Of a stretch of DNA of 64,000 bases, positions 20,650 through 55,189 are shown piece after piece. Source of the stretch: Paragorgia papillata (lineage: Eukaryota > Cnidaria > Anthozoa > Scleralcyonacea > Coralliidae); NCBI GenBank assembly GCA_035771165.1, contig JAWNZC010000106.1:2365501-2429500 (forward strand). The letters are read 5' to 3'. The position numbers and the translations under genes were made by a program. Numbering within the stretch: the stretch's first letter is position 1; the number at the start of each line of letters is the position of its first letter. Below the pieces are notes generated by a model. The model was not told the DNA's origin and searched no databases. It saw only the letters and a list, made by a program, of their open reading frames with translations.

Positions 20650-21136
20650 TTAAAGGGCATATGACTCGAAAATTAAGTTTGTCTTATTGAAAAGAACATT
20701 TAAAATGGTAAAATAACATTTTTTGGTTTCCTTGCTTCGTTTTTGAGATATTCCAGCTTGTTTGATATGCAAATGACACAACTTCTTACGTCACATGTGC
20801 ATAATGAGTTATCAGAAAAGGTTACATATCTCTCTTATTATGAAAACATGGGCTTAAGTCAAAGGAAGCATGTGCGTGTTTCTACCTACAACACCAAACA
20901 TGTAGAATTCCAAGTGATTTCGTTTCACAATAGCAAAGATATGTAACCTTCTCTCGGTAACTCATAATACTCATTACGCACGTGTGACGTAAAAAGTTGT
21001 GTCATTTACATATCAAACAAACTGGAATATCTCAAAAACGAAGCAAGGAAACCAAAAACTGCAAAAGATGTTATTTTATCATTTTAAATGTTCTTTTCAA
21101 TAAGACAAACTTAATTTTCGAGTCATAAGCCCTTTA
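20650..21136. repeat. TTAA-type MITE, copy 2
   Basis: Left end TTAAAGGGCATATGACTCG; right end CGAGTCATAAGCCCTTTA, where the final TTAA has decayed. Arms share GTTTGTCTTATTGAAAAGAA, GAGATATTCCAG and TGCATAATGAGTTATC with the other copies. Confidence 0.72.
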
Positions 21137-21324
21137 TAGTTTATAACAGATGCGACTACTGTTGCTGACTACTTTTAATACAATTTTTTGGGTATAGGCA
21201 CTCTTATTTTGATCGTTATCAAAAATCTTAAATTTTGGTTGGTATGTTAATTTCTTTTGGTAAGGATGAAAAATAATGAAATTTGATTTTTTTATGTTAA
21301 GGGTTAATTTATTAGACGTTAAGA

Positions 21325-21440
21325 GTAGCGTGCTACGTAGGCAGTGTTGAAAGAACAATCGAAATATAGTAAGGTTGGATATACTGCCGAAACAGAGAAC
21401 GAAGGCCTTCGCTCGAAACGTTAGACTCCTAACTATATAT
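21325..21440. repeat. Hairpin repeat family, copy 2
   Basis: GCGTGCTACGTAGGCAGTG, ACAATCGAAATATAGTAAGG, ATACTGCCGAAACAGAGAAC and TTCGCTCGAAACGTTAGACT in order; the hairpin is shorter than in copy 3. Confidence 0.65.
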
Positions 21441-21629
21441 ATATATATTGGTGATAGACCACTAAGAGCAAAAAAGTTTTAAATTGTACGCTTTTGTTAG
21501 CATGAGGGGATAGGGTGGCGTACAACGGTGTACATAGTACAAAGAAGATACGTATTGCGTACGTAAGACTTGGATGGTATATACACAAACTGACCTCCGT
21601 CTTTCATTTATTCATTCATATACAACTAT

Positions 21630-21825
21630 ACATCCATCCAATCATCCATCCAACCATCCCTACGTCCGTCCGTCCGTCCGTCCGTCCGTCCGTCCGTCCG
21701 TCCGTCCGTCCGTCCGTCCGTCCGTCCGTCCGTCCGTCCGTCCGTCCGTCCGTTCGTTCGTTCGTTCGTTCGTTCGTTCGTTCGTTCGTTCGTTCGTTCG
21801 TTCATCCATCCATCCATCCATCCCT
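21630..21825. repeat. Compound tetranucleotide microsatellite
   Basis: (CATC)n, then about 22 units of TCCG, then about 12 units of TTCG, then (CATC)n again. Long open frames on both strands here are repeat artefacts. Confidence 0.95.
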
Positions 21826-22194
21826 CCTTCATGTGGGCCATTACGCAAAACACTACAACAAATTGCGTGTTATAAAAATATATTTAGATTTGTTAAAATA
21901 CATTGTGCTTGCACTTTCTTGTGCTCTAGCTATAAAACTGTATTCAAAAATGTCTGTGCAAACACTGCATGTCCATAAAATTTACAGCAACTCCCAACAG
22001 GAAATAAAAGTTCGATGATTTCTTAAAAAAATATACTCTTGCAATATAGGAATGGTTGGTATATACCCATATAACGCAAACACCGATATTAAGCTGGATT
22101 TCCAAAATGTTGCATGTTTAACTTTTCTATTGTACAAACGAAATAGTTTTCACTACGTCGTTCCACATAGAGGCTTACGAGACTGCGTATAGGC

Positions 22195-22390
22195 ATTGTT
22201 GAATCAACAATCGAAATATAGTAAGGTTGATATACTACCGAAACAGAGAACGTAGGAGTCTAACGTTTCGAGCGAAGGACCTTTGTCAGAGAGAAACGTT
22301 TCTCTTCGCTCGAAACGTTACTTAGACTCCTACGTTCTCTGTTTTTGCAGTATATCCAACCTTACTATATTTCGATTGTTGTTTAATAAG
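22195..22390. repeat. Hairpin repeat family, copy 3 (complete)
   Basis: A full fold-back. ATTGTTGAATCAACAATCG leads to ACCGAAACAGAGAACGTAGG and AGTCTAACGTTTCGAGCG, then a central GTCAGAGAGAAACGTTTCTC, and then the same blocks return inverted and end with TATATTTCGATTGTTGTTTA. Confidence 0.72.
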
Positions 22391-23215
22391 TCACATATCA
22401 GTTTGGTGGTGGCCGTTTTAAGGCGTATATCAATATGTCCGATATATGTGACAAAAAACATGACAAGTTTGGCATTTTGCATGGTCCGGTAGATATGATA
22501 CTAGGGTCTTTAAGATTCAAACAACGGACTACGACTACGATACGAAATTGAACAATTGTGGTAAATAGTGATGTATATATACATTCAAATTTCAGGATAT
22601 ACAATCAACAGACTCGTTGTTTTGTGGATTTCCCAAAGAAAAAGAGTTGCTCAAGCAATGTTCACCGCGAAAAGAAAATTAAGCTTTTCTAAGGTTCTGT
22701 AGTAACTTAGGGCCACTGATCGCTAAAACACTGAATCGAGTAACTCACTGTTTAATTATCAGGATTAGGAAATAAAGCTCGCGAAATGTCAAAACGTCAA
22801 ATGGCGCGAATCAGGCGCTTGTGTAGGTAGATCCATACGAAGATAGAACAATTGTGATACAATGCTGAACAAACAACGAGAACAAACTCCGTAGCGACAG
22901 TTCATCCACGCAGTTAGTCCCTTAGTAATGGCGGATCTCGCTTCATTCTCCGGTCGTCGCCAAAAGGAAGGGATGACTCAAAACGACGCTACCAGTCATT
23001 CCCTCCCTTTTCCAAGATATGTCGTCAAATTTGCTTTACCGAATTTGTCGCCAACTTTCAGTGAGTCTCCAGATTTTAGAATTCTTTCGGATAACCTAAC
23101 CACAACAAAAACCCTAACCCTAGTCAGGTTTACCCTCTAGCTTTTTGCTAAAACATATTCGACGACATAATTTGGAAAAGCCGCGGAAAGACTGGGGGGG
23201 GAGGGGTCACTTTGA
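22391..23215. other. Spacer without gene
   Basis: Nothing recognised beyond short AT-rich stretches and a CCCTAACCCTAG run near 23111. Confidence 0.3.
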
Positions 23216-23219
23216 GTCA

Positions 23220-23655
23220 TCCCTTTTAGATTCCGTTTACAATAGAGCAAAAGTTTCCGGATTCGTGACGAATCCGAAACGTTTTGATACCGGATTCGTT
23301 TTGCCGTTTACACACAAGAAAATGAATCCGGAATAAAAACTTTCCGTTTTGATAACGTATCCAGAGATTTCGAATCCGGAAAAGAAAGTAGAAACCTTGT
23401 ATGCGAATACTTTTGAATCCGAAACGATACGTAGTGTAAACGGTTATTCCGATGAATCCGGATACTTTTCCGCGCACAGTCATATTTTGTGATGGAACCA
23501 ACACGGCAAACATAAGGAATTCCGGGTATAGTGTAAGCCGCCGAATCCGAATACTGTTGTAGTGTGAACGCCTAACGAATCCGAATACTTGGTACGAAGT
23601 GAATCCGGAAACATTTACGAATCCGGAAACTTTTGCTCTAGTGTAAACGTAGTCT
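23220..23655. repeat. MITE with TTTCCGGATTCG subterminal repeats
   Basis: Inverted ends: CCGTTTACAATAGAGCAAAA at 23232 and its inverse TTTTGCTCTAGTGTAAACG near 23630. The motif CGAATCCG/CGGATTCG recurs about a dozen times, clustered near both ends, as in transposase-binding subterminal repeats. No coding capacity. Confidence 0.75.
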
Positions 23656-24309
23656 TAGCGACGACCTCATTTTCCAAATAATAGTTGCTCGATCCAGATT
23701 TCTTTTAGAAATCAGTGCTCAGGATCCACGTTGTCTATCAATTGCCTATCAACAGAATCACGACGGCGTGAAGATTAGTATTGGAACCTTAAATTAATAA
23801 AATTCTATTGTTTAGACACGTTGCCGTAGTCGTTGTGTTTTCTTAAAGTCTCTAATATGTGGCATAAGCGATACTGGATATTTCCCACTATACCGAACAT
23901 TCCTATCTTGCAAAGCTAGTGAACTACCACAAGTACATGTACATCTTTTTTTGAACTGAGGAAAAATAATGTACTCATTATTTAATCCGTGACGTAAAAT
24001 TACAAAATAAAAACGATAATATAAACGATCATTGAGGTACTACGTACGAAAGAAAGTCAGAAAATACGAGAAAGGCGTAATACGAGACGAAGTAATATAG
24101 TCTAGTCTTTTACTAGCTTCGCCTGTTTAATTTTTTGTTTATTTGTCTTTTTTTTTCTAAAAAAATTGGAATAAAAGCGCCGATGTTGCGCAAACCAATG
24201 TTTAATTACAAAATGCCACACGAAAAACGATTTTAATTGTTTTTCGGCAGCGTGCTCAGTTAAAAATTGTTGCTAAAAATTGTCTCATTGTAAGATCACG
24301 TTAAGTCCA

Positions 24310-24562
24310 GTTATGCGCGAGAAAATAAGCCGCGGTTAAAATAAAACGCGATTAAACTAAAACGCGGTTAAAATAAAACGCGGTTAAAATACTGAAGAAC
24401 AAGACGCGATTAAAATAAGGCGCGGTTAACATAGGATGCGGTTAAAATAGGATGCGGTTAAAATAAAACGCGGTTTAAAATACTGAAGAATAAGATGCGA
24501 TTAAAATAAGGCGCGGTTAAAATAAGACGTGGTTAAAATAGGATGCGGTTAAAATAAGACAC
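24310..24562. repeat. Minisatellite GCGGTTAAAATAAAAC
   Basis: About 15 units of roughly 16 bp (GCGGTTAAAATAAAAC and variants with GCGATT, ATAAGGC, ATAGGAT). A block containing ATACTGAAGAA occurs twice (24394 and 24480), showing higher-order duplication of about 87 bases. Confidence 0.88.
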
Positions 24563-25190
24563 GAACAGAGCATTTATACGGTATTTGTAGAAAGACACGC
24601 TCCAAGAGTAATGTATTTGTGTATGCAAAAGCTGAACATAAAATCCTAAAATTCTAAATGACATTTCAGCCGCAGTTTACTTTCTCTCGCATAAATGGCC
24701 ATTTTGGCTATTATTAGCTAAAAAAGCTTCCGGACATTCTTACTTATCTTTTCTTCTAAATACTCAAAATCACGACAGAATGCATGCCTTTGTGACGGCA
24801 TAAAGCACTTTCAACAGCAATCAGGGTGTATGTTGCATAGTACTCGCTTACTTAAAAATGCATTATTGGGTACTACATATCTTTATCAAATATACGTCAA
24901 AACAGTGCATCCTAGGAGTGTCAGTCCGCCAAAATGACACGTACACTAGCCAGTTTAAGGGGCCAGCCAACCTTTATGTCGATATTTTTGTAATAGATAC
25001 AGTATGAGCGGCCAAACTGTATGGAATTTACAAGGCGAGCTGAAGACCAGCTGTTGTTAAATCCCATAAAGTTCGGTTGCGAAGCCATTTTAGCTGAGTA
25101 AATCTTGTATCCGATTTACAGCATACTAATTAGAACTAATTTCTTTTGTCTTCTCTTCATGAATTATTAATGAGTATTTTAATTATAAGT
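24563..25190. other. Spacer without gene
   Basis: No coding sequence or repeat recognised. Confidence 0.3.
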
Positions 25191-25197
25191 AATAACA

Positions 25198-25335
25198 TTA
25201 CTTGAGGGAAATTAGCGATTAAATTTCCCCGCCGCCGAGGGAAGGTTTGTGAAAGTCCGAGGGCCGCAGGCCCGAGGAGTTTTACAAATCTTCCCGAGGC
25301 AAAGGGGAAATTTAATCGCTAATTTCCCTCAAGTC
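25198..25335. repeat. Fold-back with CTTGAGGGAAATTAGCGA arms
   Basis: Arms of about 33 bp at 25201-25233 and 25303-25335 are nearly exact reverse complements. The spacer itself is G/C-rich with GGGCCGCAGGCCC, a second nested dyad. Confidence 0.85.
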
Positions 25336-25369
25336 ATGTTACTAGTTTGTAATATTATGATCGCCGAGG

Positions 25370-25695
25370 AAAACTTTGAGAATCTTACCGACAGGAAATT
25401 TACACGGTTGATCAGAGAAGTTGCATCTAATTTTCCCGTGCATGTTGATGAGGGAAAATATATGCAAGCGGGAAATTTAGAAGAAGACAAAGGATTTCTT
25501 TGTCTTCTAATTTCCCCTCATCAACATGCACGGGAAAATTAGAAGAAGACAAAGGATTTATTTGTCTTCTAATTTTCCCTCATCAACATGCACGGGAAAA
25601 TTAGAAGACAAAGGATAAATTTCCCTCTTGCATGAGCGATGAGGAAATACGAGGTTTACATTCCCTCGGAGAACAAAAGAATCCGAGGCGATCAT
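25370..25695. repeat. Nested tandem/inverted repeats of a GGGAAAATTAGAAGA motif
   Basis: The block CATGTTGATGAGGGAAAA... is followed by its inverse CCCTCATCAACATGCACGGG twice. Short perfect dyads, AGAAGACAAAGGATTT with CTTTGTCTTCT, sit between them. The outermost parts (GATCGCCGAGG near 25360 and CCGAGGCGATCATG near 25682) are inverted too, so the block forms a larger fold-back. Confidence 0.8.
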
Positions 25696-26059
25696 GATGG
25701 TATTACTATAATTACAATATTCTGGTCAACCTTTGAAGGAAAACCAACATCTATATACTGAATTAAAATGCAAAAAATACCCTATGACATGGTAAATTTG
25801 ATAATAAAGAATAACCAATTCTTAATACAAGTCCAAACTAGAATTACTTCAGGTTTTATACCGGACTCGTGTGAACGCAGTCTTAATTCAATATATATTA
25901 GATGTTAAGTTTTCCCTCTCAAATCACCAGTAATTCATAAGATAAAAACAAAAGGAAATCAGCAGCGAGACGATATGTGATCAAACACTTACGCCAACTT
26001 TTACCTCAAATTTCTCTTAATAGACGACCGGCCAACCCCGATAAATGTGTCTCAAAAAC

Positions 26060-27003
26060 ACCGTTGATGGCATTTTTTGTTACAAGCAGGCAACCATGCT
26101 AAATCGTATCGGATAGTGTATACTTTGAAGGTGAGGGGTGTTGGCAGCCGTAATTATTGATTTATATACTAAAATTTAGAGCTTTTTGAAAGCACAATGT
26201 GATGGATGGGATATCTGTAAAGTGCGCCTATTTACGTTTCTGTTTTATTTGAATTAGCTAAATTCAGAATGCTATCCAATCAGCGTACCTCTAGTTTTGC
26301 TTAACCTAATTCGCATAACTCACAATCATAAACAAACAAGAAATATGGCGTGAATACACCTAAATATAATACTTCGAAGAAAGGCCACAAAAAGGTAAGC
26401 TTGCCAAGAATCAGAAATTTATTAGATCTGGTAGCTACAGGAAAGTCTCATATTCGTAAATTACTTCGTTTTACTTTGGTAATTTGCCGTTGTAAAGCTG
26501 AGCTTTTGTACTATAGTATAGCATTGCTCATAATATCCTTAGACATTTAACTCACAGGTTCAACCGTTATATCTTGTGATACACGGAAGGCAACCGGTCT
26601 AGTCATCTTGATCAATGTCTAAGCTACATTTCTATGCTGGTTGCCGGCTTGTAACAAAAAGTTTTCAGATTGTTGTGGCTGTTCTTCTAAGTGTTATATT
26701 TAGGCGAATTTGCGCCATGTTTCTTGTTTGTTTATAATTGTGAGCTATGCGAATTAGAATAATCAGAACTTCAGGCACGCTGATTGGATAGCATTCTGAA
26801 TTTGTAATTCAAATAATACACAAACGTAAATAGGCATCGCTTTACAGATATCCCATCCATCACATTGCGCTTTCAAAAAGCTCGAAATTTTAGTATATAA
26901 ATCAATAATCACGACTGCCAACACCCCTCACCTTCAAAGTATACACTATCCGATATGACTTAGCATGGTTGCCTGCTTGTAACAAAAAATGCCATCAAAT
27001 GTC
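26060..27003. repeat. Long inverted repeat, arms of about 300 bp
   Basis: Left arm 26067-26360 (GATGGCATTTTTTGTTACAA ... CAAACAAGAAATATGGCG) returns inverted at about 26714-27000 with scattered differences. The loop of about 350 bases carries a further partial inner copy (GGTTGCCGGCTTGTAACAAA near 26639). No coding sequence. Confidence 0.82.
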
Positions 27004-27569
27004 ATTTTGTCGTTGGTGTTTGATATCAGATCAAACACTCTTTCTCGTGTTTGATATATTACTTCAAAAGACGACCAGAACACTGTAATTACAACAAAAT
27101 GTAAACACAAAAGTAGGCTGCCCCTATAAGACTTTCTGTCATGACCTCATCAAGGCCCTAATTGAACAAAGGATTGCAGGTTCTAGGTTTTATCTAATTT
27201 ACCCACTCCGTTATACATTTTGTCTAGTCAGCGTAGCGGCCTACCAAGGCTTAGACCGGCCATTGTGCTATTTTGCTTTGGAATTTTTTTTGAAATTTCA
27301 TTCTATAATATAGTCAGTCATTGTTCTGTGGCAAAGTGGCACGATGGCCAGTCCAAGCCTGCCTCTTTATTAGAAGTTAGAAGTAAATGTAAAAGAGCGG
27401 CTGCAACTACCCCCCCCCCCCCCCCCCACCGATTTCTTAAGAAAAACTTAGTTCGGATTTTTGAATGCTATAAATACTTATGAGCTAAGAGTAGTAATCT
27501 TGTCAGTCAGAGGCAGCGAGCCAGAAAAAGTATACTTTCTTTCAGGCCACTTCGTGCATGTAAACAGCC

Positions 27570-27840
27570 ATTAAAGTGTGAAATGAAAATTGAATTTGTC
27601 TAATTTGAAGGAACTCTTAAAATGATAAACGAACACCTTATACAGTTTTTTCATATCGCACTTCGTTCTTGAGAAAATAAGATTTATTTGATATGCAAAT
27701 AACCCACTGCATATACGTCACACTGCATAAGTTTATTCTAAAATCACCAGTGTGACGTATGCAGTGGGTTATTTGCATAGCAAACAAATCTTATTTTCTC
27801 AAGAACGAAGTGAGATATGGAAGAACAAAGGCTATACCGG
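27570..27840. repeat. TTAA-type MITE family, decayed copy
   Basis: CATTAAAGTGTGAAATGAAA at 27570 begins like the family. Inner inverted arms AAATAAGATTTATTTGATAT (27676) and CAAACAAATCTTATTTTCTC (27781) flank a TGACGTATGCAGTGGG dyad. The right terminus is not clear. Confidence 0.55.
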
Positions 27841-28094
27841 ATTTAGAAACGTTTAGCCCGAAAACAGGGGTTAGTTGCAGGCCACCTTTCACATCCCCAA
27901 AATGAGGGTCGCTGCACAGGCTATACATTTTGTCTGACTTTTTAACTGAACTTAAATTATATAAAACTTAAATTATGCCACAACGACTAAAACGTTGTCG
28001 AGAATGCACTGTTTTTCTGAATATTAAAAAGATGCAATTGATAAAATCTCTAAAAATAATCGACCAACGATACCTTGTTGGAATGGGAAATATT

Positions 28095-51573
<23,479 letters not shown>

Positions 51574-51868
51574 GTCTCTCGACACTTGTACCAACGAGAA
51601 ATATGGCAATCGATCGCTTTAGATCACGTTAACTACACATTCGTGAACTAAAGCATATTGTAAAGCTTGATTCCCAGTCATAGTCCATACATATAAGCCA
51701 TTCCTATGATCTGTGCGTAAAATTTACTGAACGAATATCCACTTGGTTGACTTGGCCTCTTCCTTTACTCGATCATGCGCAGTCGTGCGGATAGATAATA
51801 AAACAAAATAAAAGTTAATTTGCAAGAGAACAGAATATTTATGATACGTTAAAATTTATCAGATTATT
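51574..51868 (-). promoter_or_regulatory. Upstream region of the PRKX-like gene
   Basis: About 295 bases between the start codon and the ATGTA microsatellite. It must hold the 5' untranslated region and core promoter unless an upstream noncoding exon exists. No TATA box or clear initiator was recognised. Confidence 0.35.
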
Positions 51869-52530
51869 GTAATGTAATGTAATGCAATGTATTGTAATGT
51901 AATGTAATGTAATGCAATGCAATGTATTGTAATGTAATGTAATGCAATGTAATGTAATGTAATGCAATGTAATGTAATCTAAATTTATGTAACGTAATAA
52001 AAATGTAATGTAATGTAACGTAATGTAATGTAATGTAACGTAATGTAACGTAATGTAACGTAATGTAACGTAATGTAACGTAATGTAATGTAATGTAATG
52101 TAATGTAATGTAATGTAATGTAATGTAATGTAATGTAATGTAATGTAATGTAATGTAATGTAATGTAATGTAATGTAATGTAATGTAATGTAATGTAACG
52201 GAATGTAATGAAATGTAACGTAATGTAATGTAATGTAACGTAATGTAATGTAATGTAACGTAATGTGATGTAATGTAACGTAATGTAATGAAATGTAACG
52301 TAATGTAATGTAATGTAACGTAATGTAATGTAATGTAATGTAATGTAGTAATGTAATGTAATGTAATGTAATGTAATGTAATGTAATGTAATGTAACGTA
52401 ATGTAACGTAATGTAATAAAAATGTGACGTAATGTAATGTAATGTAATGTAATAAAAATGCAATGCAATGCAATGCAATGCAATGCAATGCAATGCAATA
52501 TGCAATGCAATATGCAATGCAATATGCAAT
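51869..52530. repeat. 660-bp (TAATG)n microsatellite
   Basis: About 130 units of TAATG with TAACG and CAATG variants in blocks; the right end is pure CAATG. TAATG stays open in all minus-strand frames, giving spurious frames of over 200 codons reading repeated His-Tyr-Ile-Thr-Leu. Confidence 0.97.
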
Positions 52531-53700
52531 GGGTGAATTGGCGATGACTGACCCGATTATGTGGAACCGAGCGAATTTTTATTTTATTTTATTTAACTTT
52601 AACTTGACTAAATAAATACAAGGATATATAGAAACATCGCAACTGCTGATGCCGATTACTGCGGGTCCTGAATAACCCTTTATAACCCTATAACCAAAGC
52701 CCCTTTTCCTCCTGACTTGGCCAACTTCCCGTGGCAAATCTTTGTCAGCTCTAACACCACCGACCAAAAAAATAATTCATGAGAAAAACATAATGGAATC
52801 AGTTACTGAGACGCTTGTGAAATGTGGTAATAAACGCCCGTAAATTAAGACAAGTTTTACCTCAAATTTCTCTTTAAATACTGATTTGTTTGAGAAGCTA
52901 ATTTCTCTTTAATTCCACCCTGCACATGATCGAATAACCGTGCAAGGACTGTACATGTAATACATACTGCGATCATTTTGGTTGACATAATAAATTATAT
53001 TCAAATATATAAAACTATAATTGTACTTGTAAATTTAAAATTTGAAACGTTGCCATTTATAGTAATTAGTAGAGTAGTGTTTTGTGGGATCTTAGTATCG
53101 TTGGAAAGAAGATGGTTGGTTCTCCGTTCGTACTGAGCAAAATGGCCGCGCCAGGGTGTCACCGGCGCTCACGTTCACACTAGTATACTATAGCCTTATT
53201 TCAAGACTTTTCACGCGATAACTTAATTAAAGTGCCCATATATCACTTTAAATATAGTATTGCTGGTATGCAGTAATGTATAGGAAGCAAGTTGATCTTG
53301 GAGGGGTACAGCTTCAAAAGGGCACTTTGTTCAGGGAGTAGGACTTCAAAAGGACACTTGAAACACATGTTTTATCATACAGAGGGCACTTCAGTCTGTA
53401 GCGAAAAAGTTGCGGGGGGGGAGGGGGTGACATGCCTCGTTTCCCCCCTGGTTCCTACGCTCCTGCTGGTTGATTTCTCCGTAAAGTGTATAGTTAAATG
53501 TCAAAATAGTTTTTGATCTCAGCTTTTATTTACCGTTATAATGATCGACGTTTGTGGTTCCAAAATGCATTTCCATAGTTTGCATACTTTGCATAGTTTG
53601 CATATTCTGTTGTACGAGAAATATTATACACAATTCTAACATTAATAATGACATACTTGAATAATAGTATATAAATATTCTATATTTTATTATTTTATTT
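52531..53700. other. Spacer without recognised gene
   Basis: Contains a TTTATTTTATTTT-type low-complexity patch near 52577 and a G run at 53414-53427. No convincing coding sequence. Confidence 0.3.
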
Positions 53701-53704
53701 CATT

Positions 53705-53868
53705 AATTTCACAATGTAACGCAAGGTCTCACAATGTAACGTAAGGTCTCACAATGCAACGTAAGGTCTCACAACGTGTCAACGTAAGGTAAGGTCTCAC
53801 AATGCAGCGCGTAAGGTCTCACAACGTAACGTAAGGTCTCACAATGTAGGGTAAAGTCTCGCAATGTT
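53705..53868. repeat. 20-bp minisatellite
   Basis: About eight units of TCACAATGTAACGTAAGGTC with small variants. Confidence 0.9.
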
Positions 53869-54494
53869 ATAATCATAATACAGCCCCTCGGTTAACGCGT
53901 TTCGGAAGGGATCCGAACAAACCGACAACGCGGCCAACACCGCTGCCAAACGTTTTGCGCATGCGCGACGTCCGAGCTCGTCCTCAAAAAAAGAGCGGGA
54001 AAACACTGAAATATTTGGACTGGTCCGAGAGTCCGACACAAAAGTTAAAATTATAAGCATACTACCGAAAAGATAAGGTAGATAATTTGTGCATGGCTTC
54101 TTTGTCAATATTGTAACATATTCTGAAATTACCCCTTCGTAATTTTCTTTACCCTTTTTTTAAAACACAAATGAATAGTCGAGTCTTACTTAGTCTTCGC
54201 TGTCTTATTCTAGCGAATTCACGCATGTGCAAACGTTTGGCAGCGGTGTACAACGCGGCGCGCCAAGCTCATAGAATAGCATAATGAGACTGTTCGTAGA
54301 TCAGACCTATGGCCGCCGAATTAGAATTTCTTTTGTGTGCATACAAATTAGCCCTTATGACCACGTTTTTTTCTTCATGAAAACGAGTTCATAAGGGCTA
54401 ATTTATAATTATATAAAAGAATTCTAATTCGGCGCCCATTTTTGGAAAAGGTCTATAGCAAAGCAAAATCAATCACGCAGCCATGTACAAATAT

Positions 54495-54670
54495 AACAAT
54501 CGAAATATAGTAAGGTTTGATATACTGCCGAAACAGGGAACGTAGGAGTCTAACGTTTCGAGCGAAGGCCCTTCGTCACGTTTCTCTCTGACGAAGCCTT
54601 CGCTCGAAACGTTACACAACTGGCTTACTATATTTCGATTGTTGTTTAAACACTGCCTACGCAGCACGCT
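54495..54670. repeat. Hairpin repeat family, copy 4
   Basis: ACAATCGAAATATAGTAAGG, ACTGCCGAAACAGGGAACGT and GTTTCGAGCGAAGGCCC, then the inverted blocks, ending TATATTTCGATTGTTGTTTA and TGCCTACGCAGCACGCTAC. The outer GCGTGCT block ties it to copies 1 and 2. Confidence 0.72.
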
Positions 54671-54814
54671 ACTTTTATTTCACGTACAAATATATCGTGC
54701 CAAGGAAACGATTAAGCCATGGATGTCCAAGTGTCCAATATATTTAATTCTAACATTAATATTGTTTGTTGATTTTATTTTTAGCGGAAAGGGTGTGGTT
54801 CCATCGACTTTTCT

Positions 54815-55110
54815 TCGTACTAGTGGCGGGCCATTAGAAAAGTGAGGGGGGGGTTGGGGGGGGGCGACAAAAAAAAAATCGTGCAAGGCCCAATGTGCTC
54901 GGAAAAAAAGTTCATACACAAAGAAATTTTGAGAAAAAAAATTCGTGCAGAGCCTTCTCATGGTGAAAACTAGGTATGTCACGAGGTTGCTAGGTATGTG
55001 TAATAAAAAAAATTCATGCAAAGGATTACACAATAAAAAAAATTCTTGCACAAGCAAATGATAAAGAAAAAAGTTCGTGCAAGCTGAAAAAGTCCCCCCC
55101 CCCCTTTGTG
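54815..55110. repeat. Low-complexity G-run and AAAAATTCGTGCA repeats
   Basis: After CTAGTGGCGGGCCATT (a possible hAT-type end) come two G runs and about six loose repeats of AAAAAATTCGTGCAAG spaced 30-50 bases. Probably a decayed non-autonomous element. Confidence 0.45.
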
Positions 55111-55189
55111 AACGCATTAAGCCAATATTATGTAAGGAAACCCGTGACAGTATACGCGTAGTTCGCACCGTAGATCACCTTTACTAAAG

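Noticed and set aside
21515..22018. Frames with repeated Val-Arg-Pro-Ser or Arg-Thr-Asp-Gly
   Set aside because: Products of a TCCG/TTCG microsatellite on either strand.
25249..25542. 97-codon frame with PQARGVLQIFPRQRGN
   Set aside because: It lies entirely across two fold-backs, and its sequence follows the inverted repeats.
51839..52529. Minus-strand frames of 167-227 codons rich in His, Tyr, Ile, Thr, Leu
   Set aside because: Pure pentanucleotide microsatellite read in three frames.
54560..54620. Hammerhead-like CTGACGAAG...CGAAACG
   Set aside because: Placing the core leaves an extra unpaired base between stem II and GAAA, and no matching stem I/III was found; not called as a ribozyme.
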